Shown here piece after piece: positions 34,821 to 43,491 of a stretch of 64,000 nucleotides of DNA (positions within the stretch are counted from its first letter, which is position 1; each line of letters starts with the position of its first letter). Source of the stretch: an uncultured Clostridia bacterium (GTDB taxonomy: Bacteria > Bacillota > Clostridia > TANB77 > CAG-508). The stretch covers positions 62,001 to 126,000 of the forward strand of contig CALXMM010000001.1 of the NCBI GenBank assembly GCA_944389475.1, in the 5' to 3' direction. The notes beneath the pieces are model-generated. The model searched no databases. It was not told the DNA's origin and saw only the letters and a list, made by a program, of their open reading frames with translations. The position numbers and the translations under genes were made by a program.

Positions 34821-35798
34821 ATGAAAAGGAAAATTTTAATTATATTAGGAATAATAGTTATGTTACTAATAATATGTGGACTTGTATTTTATATAGATTA
34901 TGAGAATGTTTCAAACAATGAATTACCAATGTCTAATGTGGAATCTTCAAATAATATAACAATAAATAATGATATTATAATTATTAAAGATGGAAAAATA
35001 CAAAATGAAAATTTGATTGATACATTTATTGAAAATTCAAACAATAAACAAGCTACAAAGTTGGAAATAGATGTTACTTCAAATGAAAAGACAGATGTTA
35101 TTAAGCTAGAATATGTACCTGCTGAAAAAAATGAGAATCAAAATGATAATTTATCATCAAATTCAACGGTAATAATAAACGGACCAAACCAAGAATTTAC
35201 ATACGAAGATTATCAGAAATATTATGGATATTATAAAATGACTAAAAATGAAAAAGAAGAGAAATTTGATGCTTTACATTGGAATATAAAAAGATTAACA
35301 AATGGAAACACAGTACAAGTTATATTTAATTCAAACACTTTTGATTTAGCTGAAATACCAGTAATATTTGAATATAATTTAGATAGTTCTTTGTACAAAA
35401 AAACTTATGATTTGACATATTTAGGAAGAAAAGATAATGGAATAAAACAAATTGCAAAAACAAATCAATTTGACAATATTGATTATGGTTTATATACACT
35501 AGCAGGAGATGTAACTGTTACAATAAAACAAGATAAGGTGTATTCATTAGAAGATGCGCTAAAGGAAAAAATCATAAGTGTGCAAAGTATTTTAGATCAA
35601 GCAAAAGTAGATGAAAAATATGGAATTTGTGAAGTAGCATTTTATAGTGATGGTGGAAGTATTGAATATAGATATAATGATTACACAATATTAAAATTTA
35701 ATTCCTTAGATGGAAATAGAGATTTAATAATAGGGATGCCTGGTTCTATTATAAATAATGAACAATATACAAAAATAAATAACGCAAAAGAAGAATAA
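34821..35798 (+). CDS. Membrane-anchored extracellular protein, DUF4362-like
   Basis: About 325 residues from ATG 34821 (AGGTGGTTGGG upstream). An N-terminal helix (about 4-24) anchors an extracellular part. Residues ~45-105 (NNDIIIIKDGKIQNENLIDTFIENSNNKQATKLEIDV...) follow the pattern of DUF4362, a small domain of Gram-positive envelope proteins. The second half (about 130-325) is a beta-rich region of no recognised family. It may be cotranscribed with the preceding damaged membrane gene. Role unknown. Confidence 0.65.
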   Translation: MKRKILIILGIIVMLLIICGLVFYIDYENVSNNELPMSNVESSNNITINNDIIIIKDGKIQNENLIDTFIENSNNKQATKLEIDVTSNEKTDVIKLEYVPAEKNENQNDNLSSNSTVIINGPNQEFTYEDYQKYYGYYKMTKNEKEEKFDALHWNIKRLTNGNTVQVIFNSNTFDLAEIPVIFEYNLDSSLYKKTYDLTYLGRKDNGIKQIAKTNQFDNIDYGLYTLAGDVTVTIKQDKVYSLEDALKEKIISVQSILDQAKVDEKYGICEVAFYSDGGSIEYRYNDYTILKFNSLDGNRDLIIGMPGSIINNEQYTKINNAKEE

Positions 35799-35818
35799 AT
35801 TTTACAATTATTAAGAAT

Positions 35819-35852
35819 CATGGTCCATAATATATATATATTATGGACCATG
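35819..35852. repeat. Perfect 34-bp palindrome between convergent genes
   Basis: Every base from 35819 to 35852 pairs with its mirror (arms begin CATGGTCCATAATATAT). It separates two convergent genes but lacks a T tract on either side, so a simple terminator role is uncertain. Confidence 0.8.
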
Positions 35853-35938
35853 GATTTGATAAATTAAAGAAAAGTAAAAGAATAAAAAATGTAAATTAAT
35901 GCTATATACTTATACTTTATATGCTTTTTGAACAATTT

Positions 35939-36571
35939 TTATTTATACAACAATGTAATTCTTCTACCTTTTACTTCAATGAGTTTATCTTCTTTTAAAT
36001 GTTTTAATTCTCTAAACATTGAAGCTCTGTTAACACCTATATAATCTGCTAAGTCTTTAAAAGGGAAGGGTAGATGTATATATTTAGTATCACTTTTTTT
36101 ATTTTCAATTTCAAAATATTCTAGGAGTTTATCCCTTATTTGTTTTTTCTCTAGGACTTTAATTCTCTCATTCTTTTCTCTGGTTTTAAGATTGTATATT
36201 TCAAATAAATTTCTAAAGAAGATTTGAAAATAACTGTATTTTAAATTATTAATATCAATTATTCTATCATAATCAATTACGACTACTCTCGAATCCTCTT
36301 TTGCAATTAATTGAAAATCTTCACTATTTGTTGCAGAAAGATTAGTTCCAAAAAGACTGTTTTCTGGTGTTAAATTTTCTACAATTATTTCATTTCCGTT
36401 ATAGTCAATATTTTGAATTTGTACAAAACCTGAGAGTACAATACCTACTATATTTTCGCTTTTTATAGTAGGAAGGACCTCCTCATTCTGCTTGTAGGGA
36501 TATACGTGAACCCCTAGTAAAATGAATAGTTTGCGGACTTGTGAATCAGTTAAACCTTCGAATAAATTCAT
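35939..36571 (-). CDS. Crp/Fnr-family transcriptional regulator
   Basis: 210 residues. The N-terminal cyclic-nucleotide-binding-like beta barrel (about 15-115: IVGIVLSGFVQIQNIDYNGNEIIVENLTPENSLFG) is followed by a dimer helix and a winged HTH (about 145-208: LADYIGVNRASMFRELKHLKEDKLIEVKGRRITLL). There is no N-terminal cysteine cluster, so it is not an iron-sulphur FNR; the phosphate-binding arginine of cAMP receptors is also not evident. It is divergent from nrdD, with a perfect 18-bp palindrome between them that overlaps its own predicted -35. It likely regulates itself and anaerobic ribonucleotide reduction. RBS GGAGG. Confidence 0.88.
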   Translation of the reverse strand: MNLFEGLTDSQVRKLFILLGVHVYPYKQNEEVLPTIKSENIVGIVLSGFVQIQNIDYNGNEIIVENLTPENSLFGTNLSATNSEDFQLIAKEDSRVVVIDYDRIIDINNLKYSYFQIFFRNLFEIYNLKTREKNERIKVLEKKQIRDKLLEYFEIENKKSDTKYIHLPFPFKDLADYIGVNRASMFRELKHLKEDKLIEVKGRRITLLYK

Positions 36572-36612
36572 GAAAAATTACCTCCAAAAAAAATTTTAAC
36601 AAAAATTTTAAA

Positions 36613-36657
36613 AAGTTGCAAGTGCAACTTGTGAAATAAAAAAATTATATATATTAT
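36613..36657 (+). promoter_or_regulatory. Palindromic operator and divergent promoters, Crp/Fnr gene and nrdDG
   Basis: AAGTTGCAAGTGCAACTT (36613-36630) is a perfect dyad. For nrdD, TTGTGA at 36629-36634, 17 bases, TATTAT at 36652-36657. On the minus strand TTGCAA within the dyad, 17 bases, then TAAAAT gives a promoter for the regulator. The dyad thus touches both promoters. Confidence 0.7.
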
Positions 36658-36696
36658 AATGGCATACTAGAAAAAATAAGAGGAGGAACAAAAGAC

Positions 36697-38862
36697 ATGA
36701 AAGTTGTAAAAAGAGATGGACATATTGTAGATTATGATCAACAAAAAATAAGGGAAGCAATAGGAAAAGCTAATAAAGAAGTAAGAGGTAAGGAAAAAGC
36801 AACAAAGGAAGAAATTGATGAAATTATAAAATACATTGAAGAGTTAAACAAAAAAAGAATTCTTGTAGAAGACATACAAGATATTATCGAAGAAAAATTA
36901 ATGGAATTTGGCAAATACAAATTAGCTAAAAAGTACATTACATATAGATATACAAGAGAGTTAGTAAGAAAAGCTAATACAACTGACCAAACAATTAAGG
37001 AATTAATTGAAGGTGAAAACGAATATTGGAATAATGAAAATTCTAATAAAAATGCAGAAGTAGTAACAACACAAAGAGATTATTTAGCTGGAATAACTAG
37101 TACAGATATTACAAGAAGATTTTTATTACCAGAAGATATTGTTAAAGCACATGATGCAGGTATTATACATTTTCATGATGCTGACTACTTTGCACAAAAT
37201 GCATTGCATAACTGTGAATTAATTAATCTTGAAGATATGTTACAAAATGGAACAATTATAAATGGAGTAATGATAGAAAAGCCACATAGATTTATTACAG
37301 CAGCTACAATTGCAACACAAATAATTCTTGCTGTAACTTCATCAAGCTATGGTGGAGCAACTGTTTCTCTTACACACCTAGCACCATTTATAAGATCAAG
37401 TTATGAAAGATACTATAAAAAGTATAAGGATAGAAATTTATCTGAAGAAGAATGTAAGAAATTTGCAGAACAAGATACTAGAAAAGAAGTAGAAGATGGT
37501 GTACAAACATTTAACTACCAAGTAAATTCTATGACAAATACAAATGGACAAGCTCCTTTCTTATCAGTTTTCATGTACTTAGGCGAAACCGATGAATATA
37601 AAGATGAATTAGCATTATTAATAGAAGAATTCTTAAAACAAAGAATATTAGGATTTAAAAATGAAAAGGGTGTATATATTACACCAGCATTTCCAAAATT
37701 ACTATATGTTCTTGAGGAAGACAATATACGTGAAGACAGTAAATATTGGTATTTAACAAAACTTGCTGCAGAATGTACAGCAAAGAGATTGGTTCCAGAT
37801 TATATTTCTGAAAAGAAAATGAAGGAATTAAAAGTTGATAAAAATGGAAATGGACAATGTTATCCTTGTATGGGATGTCGTTCATTCTTAACACCTTATG
37901 TAGACCCTAAAACAAATAAACCTAAATATTATGGAAGATTTAATCAAGGTGTTGTTACAATCAACTTACCAGATGTAGCATTATCTTCTGGTGGAGATTT
38001 TGATAAATTCTGGAAGATATTTGATGAAAGATTGGAATTATGTCACAGAGCATTACAAATAAGACATAAACGTTTAAGCAGAGTAACAAGTGATGTAGCT
38101 CCAGTTTTATGGCAACATGGTGCACTTGCAAGATTAAAGAAAGGTGAATCAATTCATGAATTATTACATCATGGATATTCAACAATTTCACTTGGTTATG
38201 CTGGATTATATGAATGTGTAAAATATATGACAGGTCATTCTCATACAGATAATGGAGAAGGAGAAGAATTTGGATTAAAAGTAATGCAACATCTAGATGA
38301 TATGGCTAATAAATGGAAGGCAGAGGAAGATATTGACTATTCTGTATATGGTTCACCAATTGAATCTACAACATATAAATTTGCAAAATGCTTAAAAGAA
38401 AGATTTGGAACTATAAAGGGAATAACAGATAGACAATATATTACAAACTCTTATCATGTACCTGTTTTTGAAGAGATAGATGCATTCTCTAAATTAAAAC
38501 TAGAAAGTAAATTTCAACAATTAAGCCCAGGAGGAGCAATTTCATATGTTGAAACTCCTAACTTACAAAACAATATTGAATCAGTTCTTGAAGTAATTCA
38601 ATTTATTTATGACAATATTATGTATGCAGAACTTAATACAAAATCAGATTTTTGTCAAAAATGTGGTTATTCAGGAGAAATTTTAATAGATGATAACCTA
38701 GAATGGTATTGCCCAAACTGTGGCAATAGAGACCACAACACATTAAATGTTGCAAGACGTACTTGTGGATACATTGGAACCAACTTCTGGAACAAAGGAA
38801 GAACACAAGAAATAAAAGAAAGAGTATTACATATAGATAATAAGGTGGCAGAAACAGTATGA
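36697..38862 (+). CDS. nrdD: Anaerobic ribonucleoside-triphosphate reductase
   Basis: 721 residues. Reduces NTPs to dNTPs without oxygen by a glycyl radical. An ATP-cone occupies residues 1-90 (VVKRDGHIVDYDQQKI). The core contains IHFHDADY, GGATVSLTHLAPF, NTNGQAPF and QCYPCMGCRSFL. A C-terminal zinc site uses CQKCG and CPNCG, followed by RRTCGYIGT, where Gly691 carries the radical. Length is normal. It overlaps nrdG by four bases (ATGA). The presence of this class III enzyme indicates an anaerobic lifestyle. Controlled probably by the divergent Crp/Fnr-family protein. Confidence 0.96.
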   Translation: MKVVKRDGHIVDYDQQKIREAIGKANKEVRGKEKATKEEIDEIIKYIEELNKKRILVEDIQDIIEEKLMEFGKYKLAKKYITYRYTRELVRKANTTDQTIKELIEGENEYWNNENSNKNAEVVTTQRDYLAGITSTDITRRFLLPEDIVKAHDAGIIHFHDADYFAQNALHNCELINLEDMLQNGTIINGVMIEKPHRFITAATIATQIILAVTSSSYGGATVSLTHLAPFIRSSYERYYKKYKDRNLSEEECKKFAEQDTRKEVEDGVQTFNYQVNSMTNTNGQAPFLSVFMYLGETDEYKDELALLIEEFLKQRILGFKNEKGVYITPAFPKLLYVLEEDNIREDSKYWYLTKLAAECTAKRLVPDYISEKKMKELKVDKNGNGQCYPCMGCRSFLTPYVDPKTNKPKYYGRFNQGVVTINLPDVALSSGGDFDKFWKIFDERLELCHRALQIRHKRLSRVTSDVAPVLWQHGALARLKKGESIHELLHHGYSTISLGYAGLYECVKYMTGHSHTDNGEGEEFGLKVMQHLDDMANKWKAEEDIDYSVYGSPIESTTYKFAKCLKERFGTIKGITDRQYITNSYHVPVFEEIDAFSKLKLESKFQQLSPGGAISYVETPNLQNNIESVLEVIQFIYDNIMYAELNTKSDFCQKCGYSGEILIDDNLEWYCPNCGNRDHNTLNVARRTCGYIGTNFWNKGRTQEIKERVLHIDNKVAETV

Positions 38863-39353
38863 GATATAATTTAGTTAGAAAAATGGATATATCAAATGGA
38901 CCAGGAGTTAGAGTATCAATCTTTATGCAAGGATGTAGTTTCCATTGTAAAAATTGCTTTAACCCTGAGACATGGGATTTTAATGGTGGTAAAGAATTTA
39001 CTGATAAAACTATAGAAGAAGTTATAGATTTATGTAATAAAGATTATGTAAAAGGATTATCAATATTGGGCGGAGAACCAATGAATCCTACTAATATTGA
39101 AGGAACGACCAAGCTTGCTAAAGCATTTAAAAAAGAGTATCCAAATAAAAACATATGGGTATGGTCAGGATATAATTTTGAGAAGGATTTAAAAGATAAA
39201 GAAGTCTTAAACTATGTAGATGTTTTAGTAGATGGACAGTATAAAGAGGAATTACATTCTCCAATCCTAAAATGGCGCGGTTCTTCTAATCAAAGAGTAA
39301 TAGATGTACAAAAATCATTAAAAAATAATAAAACAGTTTTATTAGTAGAATAA
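38859..39353 (+). CDS. nrdG: Anaerobic RNR activating enzyme (radical SAM)
   Basis: 164 residues. Uses a [4Fe-4S] cluster and S-adenosylmethionine to install the glycyl radical on NrdD. The cluster ligands are C26, C30 and C33 in CSFHCKNC; SILGGEPM and NIWVWSGY follow as expected. Length is typical. Overlap with nrdD ensures coupled translation. Confidence 0.95.
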   Translation: MRYNLVRKMDISNGPGVRVSIFMQGCSFHCKNCFNPETWDFNGGKEFTDKTIEEVIDLCNKDYVKGLSILGGEPMNPTNIEGTTKLAKAFKKEYPNKNIWVWSGYNFEKDLKDKEVLNYVDVLVDGQYKEELHSPILKWRGSSNQRVIDVQKSLKNNKTVLLVE

Positions 39354-39359
39354 TTAAAA

Positions 39360-39400
39360 GGGATTTAGGGATTTGAATGCAGTCCTTAAATCCCTATTTT
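39360..39400 (+). terminator. Terminator after nrdG
   Basis: GGGATTTAGGGA pairs with TCCTTAAATCCC, followed by TATTTT. An in-frame ATG at 39377 of the next ORF lies inside this stem and is not the start. Confidence 0.65.
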
Positions 39401-39418
39401 AAAAGGAGGAATATATTT

Positions 39419-39937
39419 ATGAATGAAACTATTAAAAATTTAATTGAAAGAAGAAGTTGCAGAAACTATAAATCTGAACAAATTAAAGATGAAGAATTAA
39501 ATCAAATTTTGGAAGCTGGAGAATATGCTCCTACTGGTGGTGGAAGACAGTCTCCAATTATGGTTGTTATTCAAAATAAAGAAGTTATTAGCAAATTATC
39601 TAAATTAAATGCTAAAGTAATGGGAGGAAACTCAGCCCCTTTTTATGGAGCTCCAACTGTAGTTGTAGTTTTAGCAGATAAAAATATAGGGACATATAAA
39701 GAAGATGGTAGTTTAGTTTTAGGAAATTTAATGAATGCTGCACATAGTTTAGGAATAGGTTCATGTTGGATTCATAGAGCAAGGGAAGAGTTTGAAACAG
39801 ATGAAGGTAAAGAGTTGTTAAAAGAATGGAATATTCCAGATAATTATGTGGGAATAGGACATTGCATTTTAGGATATCCAGAAAAAGTTGGAGAAGCAAA
39901 ACCACGTAAAGAGGATTATATTAGATTTGTTAGATAG
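39419..39937 (+). CDS. Nitroreductase-family FMN oxidoreductase
   Basis: 172 residues from ATG 39419 with AAGGAGGA; the longer frame upstream is within the nrdG terminator. The family pattern is clear: IKNLIERRSCRNYKSEQIKDEELNQILEAGEYAPTGGGRQ, SAPFYGAPTVVVV, GNLMNAAHSLGIGSCWI, and VGIGHCILGYP. These are NAD(P)H-dependent, FMN-containing cytoplasmic enzymes acting on quinones, nitro compounds or flavins. The physiological substrate is not deducible. Confidence 0.9.
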   Translation: MNETIKNLIERRSCRNYKSEQIKDEELNQILEAGEYAPTGGGRQSPIMVVIQNKEVISKLSKLNAKVMGGNSAPFYGAPTVVVVLADKNIGTYKEDGSLVLGNLMNAAHSLGIGSCWIHRAREEFETDEGKELLKEWNIPDNYVGIGHCILGYPEKVGEAKPRKEDYIRFVR

Positions 39938-39974
39938 TTGCAAAAAAGATACAATTAATAAATAAGGAGTTCCT

Positions 39975-40544
39975 ATGAAAAAAATTGAAATTAATGAAAT
40001 TACAATTGATGATATTCCAGATTACGTTAAAGTTAATATAAAAGCTTGGAATGAATCATATAAGGGAATATTGAATGATGAAATATTAAATAATATAACA
40101 AGTAATCAAGATTTATCTATAAAAAAGCAAATTGAGAAATTTGAAGAAGAAAAGAAAAATAATACTAAAAAATATATTTTGAAAGTAAACAATGAATCAG
40201 TTGGAATGTCATCTATTGGAAAAGCGGTAGATGAAAAATATAAAGGTATGGGAGAAATATATTCATTATATTTATTAGATAAGGTAAAGAAACAAGGATA
40301 TGGAAAATTACTTTTTTATCATGATATTTATGAGTTAATTGATATGAATTTTAATAATATGATTATAGGTTGTCTAGTTAACAATCCTTCTAATGAATTT
40401 TATAAACATATGGGAGGAAGGTTAGTAGATGTTGTTATTAGAAAAGTAAAAGGTTATGAAATGAAAGAAAATATATATTATTATGAAAATATAAAAGATT
40501 TAAAAGAAAAAAATATAAGCATGAAAAATGAGATTAAGTTATAA
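39975..40544 (+). CDS. GNAT-family N-acetyltransferase
   Basis: 189 residues. The start (IEINEITIDDIPDYVKVNIKAWNESYKGILNDEIL) and the acetyl-CoA-binding stretch IYSLYLLDKVKKQGYGKLLFYHDI, then MIIGCLVNNPSNEFYKHMGGRLV, fit the GNAT fold. Substrate unknown. It has AAGGAG upstream and follows the nitroreductase by about 37 bases, so it could share its transcript. Confidence 0.85.
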   Translation: MKKIEINEITIDDIPDYVKVNIKAWNESYKGILNDEILNNITSNQDLSIKKQIEKFEEEKKNNTKKYILKVNNESVGMSSIGKAVDEKYKGMGEIYSLYLLDKVKKQGYGKLLFYHDIYELIDMNFNNMIIGCLVNNPSNEFYKHMGGRLVDVVIRKVKGYEMKENIYYYENIKDLKEKNISMKNEIKL

Positions 40545-40563
40545 AAAAATATAAAAAAAGTTA

Positions 40564-40592
40564 TTGACCCAACTCTAAGTGATATATAAATA
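40564..40592 (+). promoter_or_regulatory. Promoter of the DUF362 gene
   Basis: TTGACC at 40564-40569, 17 bases, TAAATA at 40587-40592. Confidence 0.5.
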
Positions 40593-40636
40593 ATAATTAA
40601 AAAATTATATATAATAGTATTGAAGGGAGATATAAA

Positions 40637-41521
40637 ATGGAAAAGTCTAAAGTTTATTTTACAAAAGAAATTACACCAGAAAGTGTAATAAAAATGTATG
40701 AAAAATTAGGTAAGGAATTACCAGGAAAGGTTGCTGTAAAACTACATTCTGGAGAACAAGGAAATCAAAACTATATAAGACCAGAATTTGTTAAAGCAAT
40801 AGTTGAAAGAGTAAATGGTACAGTTGTAGAATGTAATACAGCATACGAAGGAGCTAGAAATACAACAGAAAAACATAAAAAATTAATACAGGACCATGGT
40901 TGGACAAAATATTTTGATGTAGACCTTATGGATGCTGAAGGAGATGACATGGTTCTAGATATACCAAATGGAAAAGTTTTAAAACAAGATTTTGTTGGAA
41001 ATCATATGAAAAACTATGACTCAATGTTAGTACTTTCACATTTTAAAGGTCATCCAATGGGAGGATATGGAGGAGCATTAAAACAATTATCAATTGGTTG
41101 TGCTTCATCTGAAGGAAAATCTTGGATACATTCTGCAGGAAAATCTAAGAATCAATATGAAATCTGGGACAATCTTCCAGAACAAGATAAATTTTTAGAG
41201 TCAATGGCAGATGCTGCTTCAGCAGTTTACAATTACTTTAAAGATAATATTGTATTTATAAATGTAATGTGCAATTTATCTGTTGATTGTGATTGTTGTG
41301 CTGTTGCAGAAGATCCTTGTATGAAAGACATAGGAATTTTAGCAAGTTTAGATCCTATTGCAATTGATAAAGCTTGTATAGATTTAGTATATAATTCTAA
41401 AGATCCAGGTAGAGACCATTTTGTAGAAAGAGTAGAAAGACAACATGGAACACATACAATTGATGCTGCAAATGAGCTTGGATTTGGAACAATTAATTAT
41501 GAATTAATTAATGCAGATTAA
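40637..41521 (+). CDS. DUF362 protein
   Basis: 294 residues. The family pattern is present: VAVKLHSGEQGNQNYIRPEF, MVLSHFKGHPMGGYGGALKQLSIGCASSEGK, and DCDCCAVAEDPCMKDIGILASLDPIAIDKACIDLV. The DCDCC...PC cysteines suggest an iron-sulphur site. DUF362 proteins occur widely in anaerobes, often with ferredoxin domains, and have no settled reaction; here there is no added ferredoxin domain. GGGAG site, own promoter. Cytoplasmic. Confidence 0.88.
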   Translation: MEKSKVYFTKEITPESVIKMYEKLGKELPGKVAVKLHSGEQGNQNYIRPEFVKAIVERVNGTVVECNTAYEGARNTTEKHKKLIQDHGWTKYFDVDLMDAEGDDMVLDIPNGKVLKQDFVGNHMKNYDSMLVLSHFKGHPMGGYGGALKQLSIGCASSEGKSWIHSAGKSKNQYEIWDNLPEQDKFLESMADAASAVYNYFKDNIVFINVMCNLSVDCDCCAVAEDPCMKDIGILASLDPIAIDKACIDLVYNSKDPGRDHFVERVERQHGTHTIDAANELGFGTINYELINAD

Positions 41522-41604
41522 AATATACTTGTATTACTTTAAATTAGTTAATATAATATAATAATATTATAATATTATAAAGAGAGATATAAAATTAATT
41601 ATTG

Positions 41605-41648
41605 GCCACCTGTATATTTGTAAAAAATTGAAGGTGGCTAAAATTTTG
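41605..41648 (+). terminator. Hairpin after the DUF362 gene
   Basis: GCCACCT (41605-41611) pairs with AGGTGGC (41632-41638), followed by TAAAATTTTG. Confidence 0.55.
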
Positions 41649-41668
41649 TAAAAATTGTTAAAAACATA

Positions 41669-41698
41669 TTGACAAAGATATAAAAAATGGGGTAAAAT
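41669..41698 (+). promoter_or_regulatory. Promoter of the tRNA pair
   Basis: TTGACA at 41669-41674, 18-base spacer, TAAAAT at 41693-41698. Confidence 0.75.
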
Positions 41699-41718
41699 AT
41701 TAATTGTCCGCAAGAGAT

Positions 41719-41796
41719 GGTGAGTATAGCGTAGCTGGTTAACGCGCCAGTTTGTGGCACTGGAGACCCTGGGTTCGAATCCCAGTACTCACCCCA
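41719..41796 (+). tRNA. tRNA-His (GTG anticodon)
   Basis: GTGAGTA/TACTCAC acceptor stem, D-loop AGCTGGTTAACGC, anticodon loop TTTGTGGC, and TTCGAAT T-loop. The extra 5' G of tRNA-His (41719) pairs with C73, and CCA is encoded (41794-41796). Confidence 0.96.
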
Positions 41797-41871
41797 GATT
41801 TAATATAGGGTGTAGCAACTGAGAATTTCGAACGAAGTTACGAATCTAAAATGTGGATAATTTATAAATAT

Positions 41872-41946
41872 TGGGCTGTAGCCAAGCGGTAAGGCACCAG
41901 ACTTTGACTCTGGCATGCGCAAGTTCGAATCTTGCCAGCCCAGCCA
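41872..41946 (+). tRNA. tRNA-Gln (TTG anticodon)
   Basis: TGGGCTG/CAGCCCA acceptor stem, anticodon loop CTTTGAC with TTG, TTCGAAT T-loop, discriminator G and encoded CCA (41944-41946). It ends near the start of a repeat-rich accessory stretch. Confidence 0.96.
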
Positions 41947-41961
41947 ACTCAAAAATTGTAG

Positions 41962-41996
41962 AAAACGTTGAAATCATTAAGGTTTCAACGTTTTTT
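41962..41996 (+). terminator. Terminator of the tRNA operon
   Basis: AAACGTTGAAA/TTTCAACGTTT stem followed by a T tract. Confidence 0.85.
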
Positions 41997-42013
41997 ATCA
42001 CTTGTAATTTATA

Positions 42014-42086
42014 GATTTTTTACATATTTTTCAATCATTTATAACCCTTTAGGCTGTTAGGTTTTCACGATTTTTAATTTTTAGTA
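42014..42086 (+). repeat. Imperfect ~73-bp direct repeat, left copy
   Basis: Shares TTTTTTAC..., AATCATTT, GCTGT(T/A)AGGTTTTCACGATTTTT-like blocks with 43242-43315, about four fifths identical by eye. It follows the tRNA terminator. The gap 41997-42406 otherwise holds only AT-rich repeats. Confidence 0.7.
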
Positions 42087-42101
42087 ATTTTTAGTATTTT
42101 A

Positions 42102-42165
42102 AACAACTAACTAAACAAAGTAGCTAATCAAATAATTAAAGTTTAGATTTGTTTAGTTAGTTGTT
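42102..42165. repeat. Inverted repeat with perfect 18-bp arms
   Basis: AACAACTAACTAAACAAA at 42102-42119 is the exact reverse complement of 42148-42165, with a 28-base loop. A third partial copy (TTTGTTTAGTTAGT) lies near 42236. Confidence 0.8.
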
Positions 42166-42406
42166 CTGATTTTTGAAATAATAAAAAGTGGGGTAATTAT
42201 GTAAGTAAGTAATAGCAATAGATTTAAAGATTTTTTTGTTTAGTTAGTAATTATTTTTCATCTAAAGTATTTATATTGTTAGCATTTAATTTTGAATATT
42301 TAGAAGATGTGTTTACGAATAAAAATTTTATTGCTAATGTATTCTGTTTATGGTAAACTTTTGTAAAGTTTAAATATATTTTTTTGGTATAAATGAGGAA
42401 TAGTAT

Positions 42407-42901
42407 ATGAAAAATAGTAAATTTAATATTCTATTAATGGTTATGATAATTGGTTTATTTATTATTGAGATTTATATATTAGATTTAAATGATAAATACA
42501 AATATGATATTTCTAAAATAATTGGGATAAGTAATGTAAATGATTTTCATATTGAAAAAATCAAGAGAAGTTATGGACCAGGAACTGACCCTGTGTTTAT
42601 TACATTTAGGATATCTATTAATAATTACAATAAATACACATTAAATTATTATGATGTTAAAAATGAAAATGATTTTTATGAAGGTGAGATAACAAATAAA
42701 AAGAAAAAAGTTGAAAATTATTATTTATGTTGTTATGAAACATCAGGATATGAAACCGAAAATATAAAAATAATAAATAAAGCAAAAGATAATATAATTC
42801 AACTAAGGTTTAATGGAGCAATATTAATAATATTAATAGTTTTATTTGTTATAAGAATATTAAAAACAATTAAAACTAAAAAGCCAAATGCAAAGAATTA
42901 G
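42407..42901 (+). CDS. Membrane protein of unknown function
   Basis: 164 residues with an N-terminal helix (about 7-27), an extracellular or luminal middle of about 100 residues (IEKIKRSYGPGTDPVFITFRISINNYNKYTLNYYD...) and a C-terminal helix (about 134-152) with a basic tail. No family recognised. The ribosome binding site is weak (ATGAGGAAT). It lies between the two direct repeats and has its own terminator, so it looks like cargo of a small inserted segment. Confidence 0.6.
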   Translation: MKNSKFNILLMVMIIGLFIIEIYILDLNDKYKYDISKIIGISNVNDFHIEKIKRSYGPGTDPVFITFRISINNYNKYTLNYYDVKNENDFYEGEITNKKKKVENYYLCCYETSGYETENIKIINKAKDNIIQLRFNGAILIILIVLFVIRILKTIKTKKPNAKN

Positions 42902-42940
42902 ATAAATTAATTAGTCAAAAAATTTAATAAAATAATTCAA

Positions 42941-42983
42941 AAAAGAACGAGATATGAAATATGGTCATATCTCGTTCTTTTTG
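42941..42983 (+). terminator. Strong terminator, possibly bidirectional
   Basis: AAAAGAACGAGATATGA (42941-42957) pairs perfectly with 42965-42981, and both flanks supply T/A runs. On the minus strand it would end the regulator remnant at 42997. Confidence 0.85.
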
Positions 42984-42996
42984 ATATAACAAACTA

Positions 42997-43071
42997 TTAT
43001 TTTTTAGTAGGAACATATTCAATAATATCTGATACTTGGCAATTTAAAACATTGCAAAATATTTTAATATA
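42997..43071 (-). pseudogene. C-terminal remnant of an XRE-family regulator
   Basis: The minus strand reads KIFCNVLNCQVSDIIEYVP before a stop codon, the familiar end of small Cro/CI proteins (usually ICKALNCQPGDIIEYVP). The remaining helix-turn-helix part is missing. On the + strand next to it (about 43083-43157) another short open frame without a start remains. The rest of the 42902-43491 gap holds the right direct repeat and AT-rich sequence. Confidence 0.6.
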
Positions 43072-43241
43072 AAACAATTTCTAACATACTAGAACTTATA
43101 AAGGAAAATAAAGTATTTTCTTTAGAGGAAACATTGGTTAAAATCGATAAAATATAAATAATTAGGTGTAAAAGTATTTAAGAGATGAATAATTACTAAA
43201 TATAATTTTTCTTAATTTATTTTCATTTCTAATTTTCAAAC

Positions 43242-43315
43242 AACTTTTTTACGTGTTTTCTAATCATTTTTAATCTTTTGGACTGTAAGGTTTTCACGAT
43301 TTTTCATTTTCAATA
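43242..43315 (+). repeat. Imperfect ~73-bp direct repeat, right copy
   Basis: Counterpart of 42014-42086, sharing AATCATTTTTAA, GGACTGTAAGG and GGTTTTCACGATTTTT-type blocks; the pair brackets about 1.2 kb. Confidence 0.7.
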
Positions 43316-43491
43316 TTATCAGTTGAGGAGTAAGTGTAATCAAACATAAGAACTAATATTATTTAGTTCTCAACCTGTTGTTAAAAGCATATATTAATGC
43401 TATACTTTTGTGTAAATAAAGTTATTTTGAGAAAAATAAGATTATATGTCAACAAAGAAATATAATGTATTAAATGTAGAAAGGGAAGATT

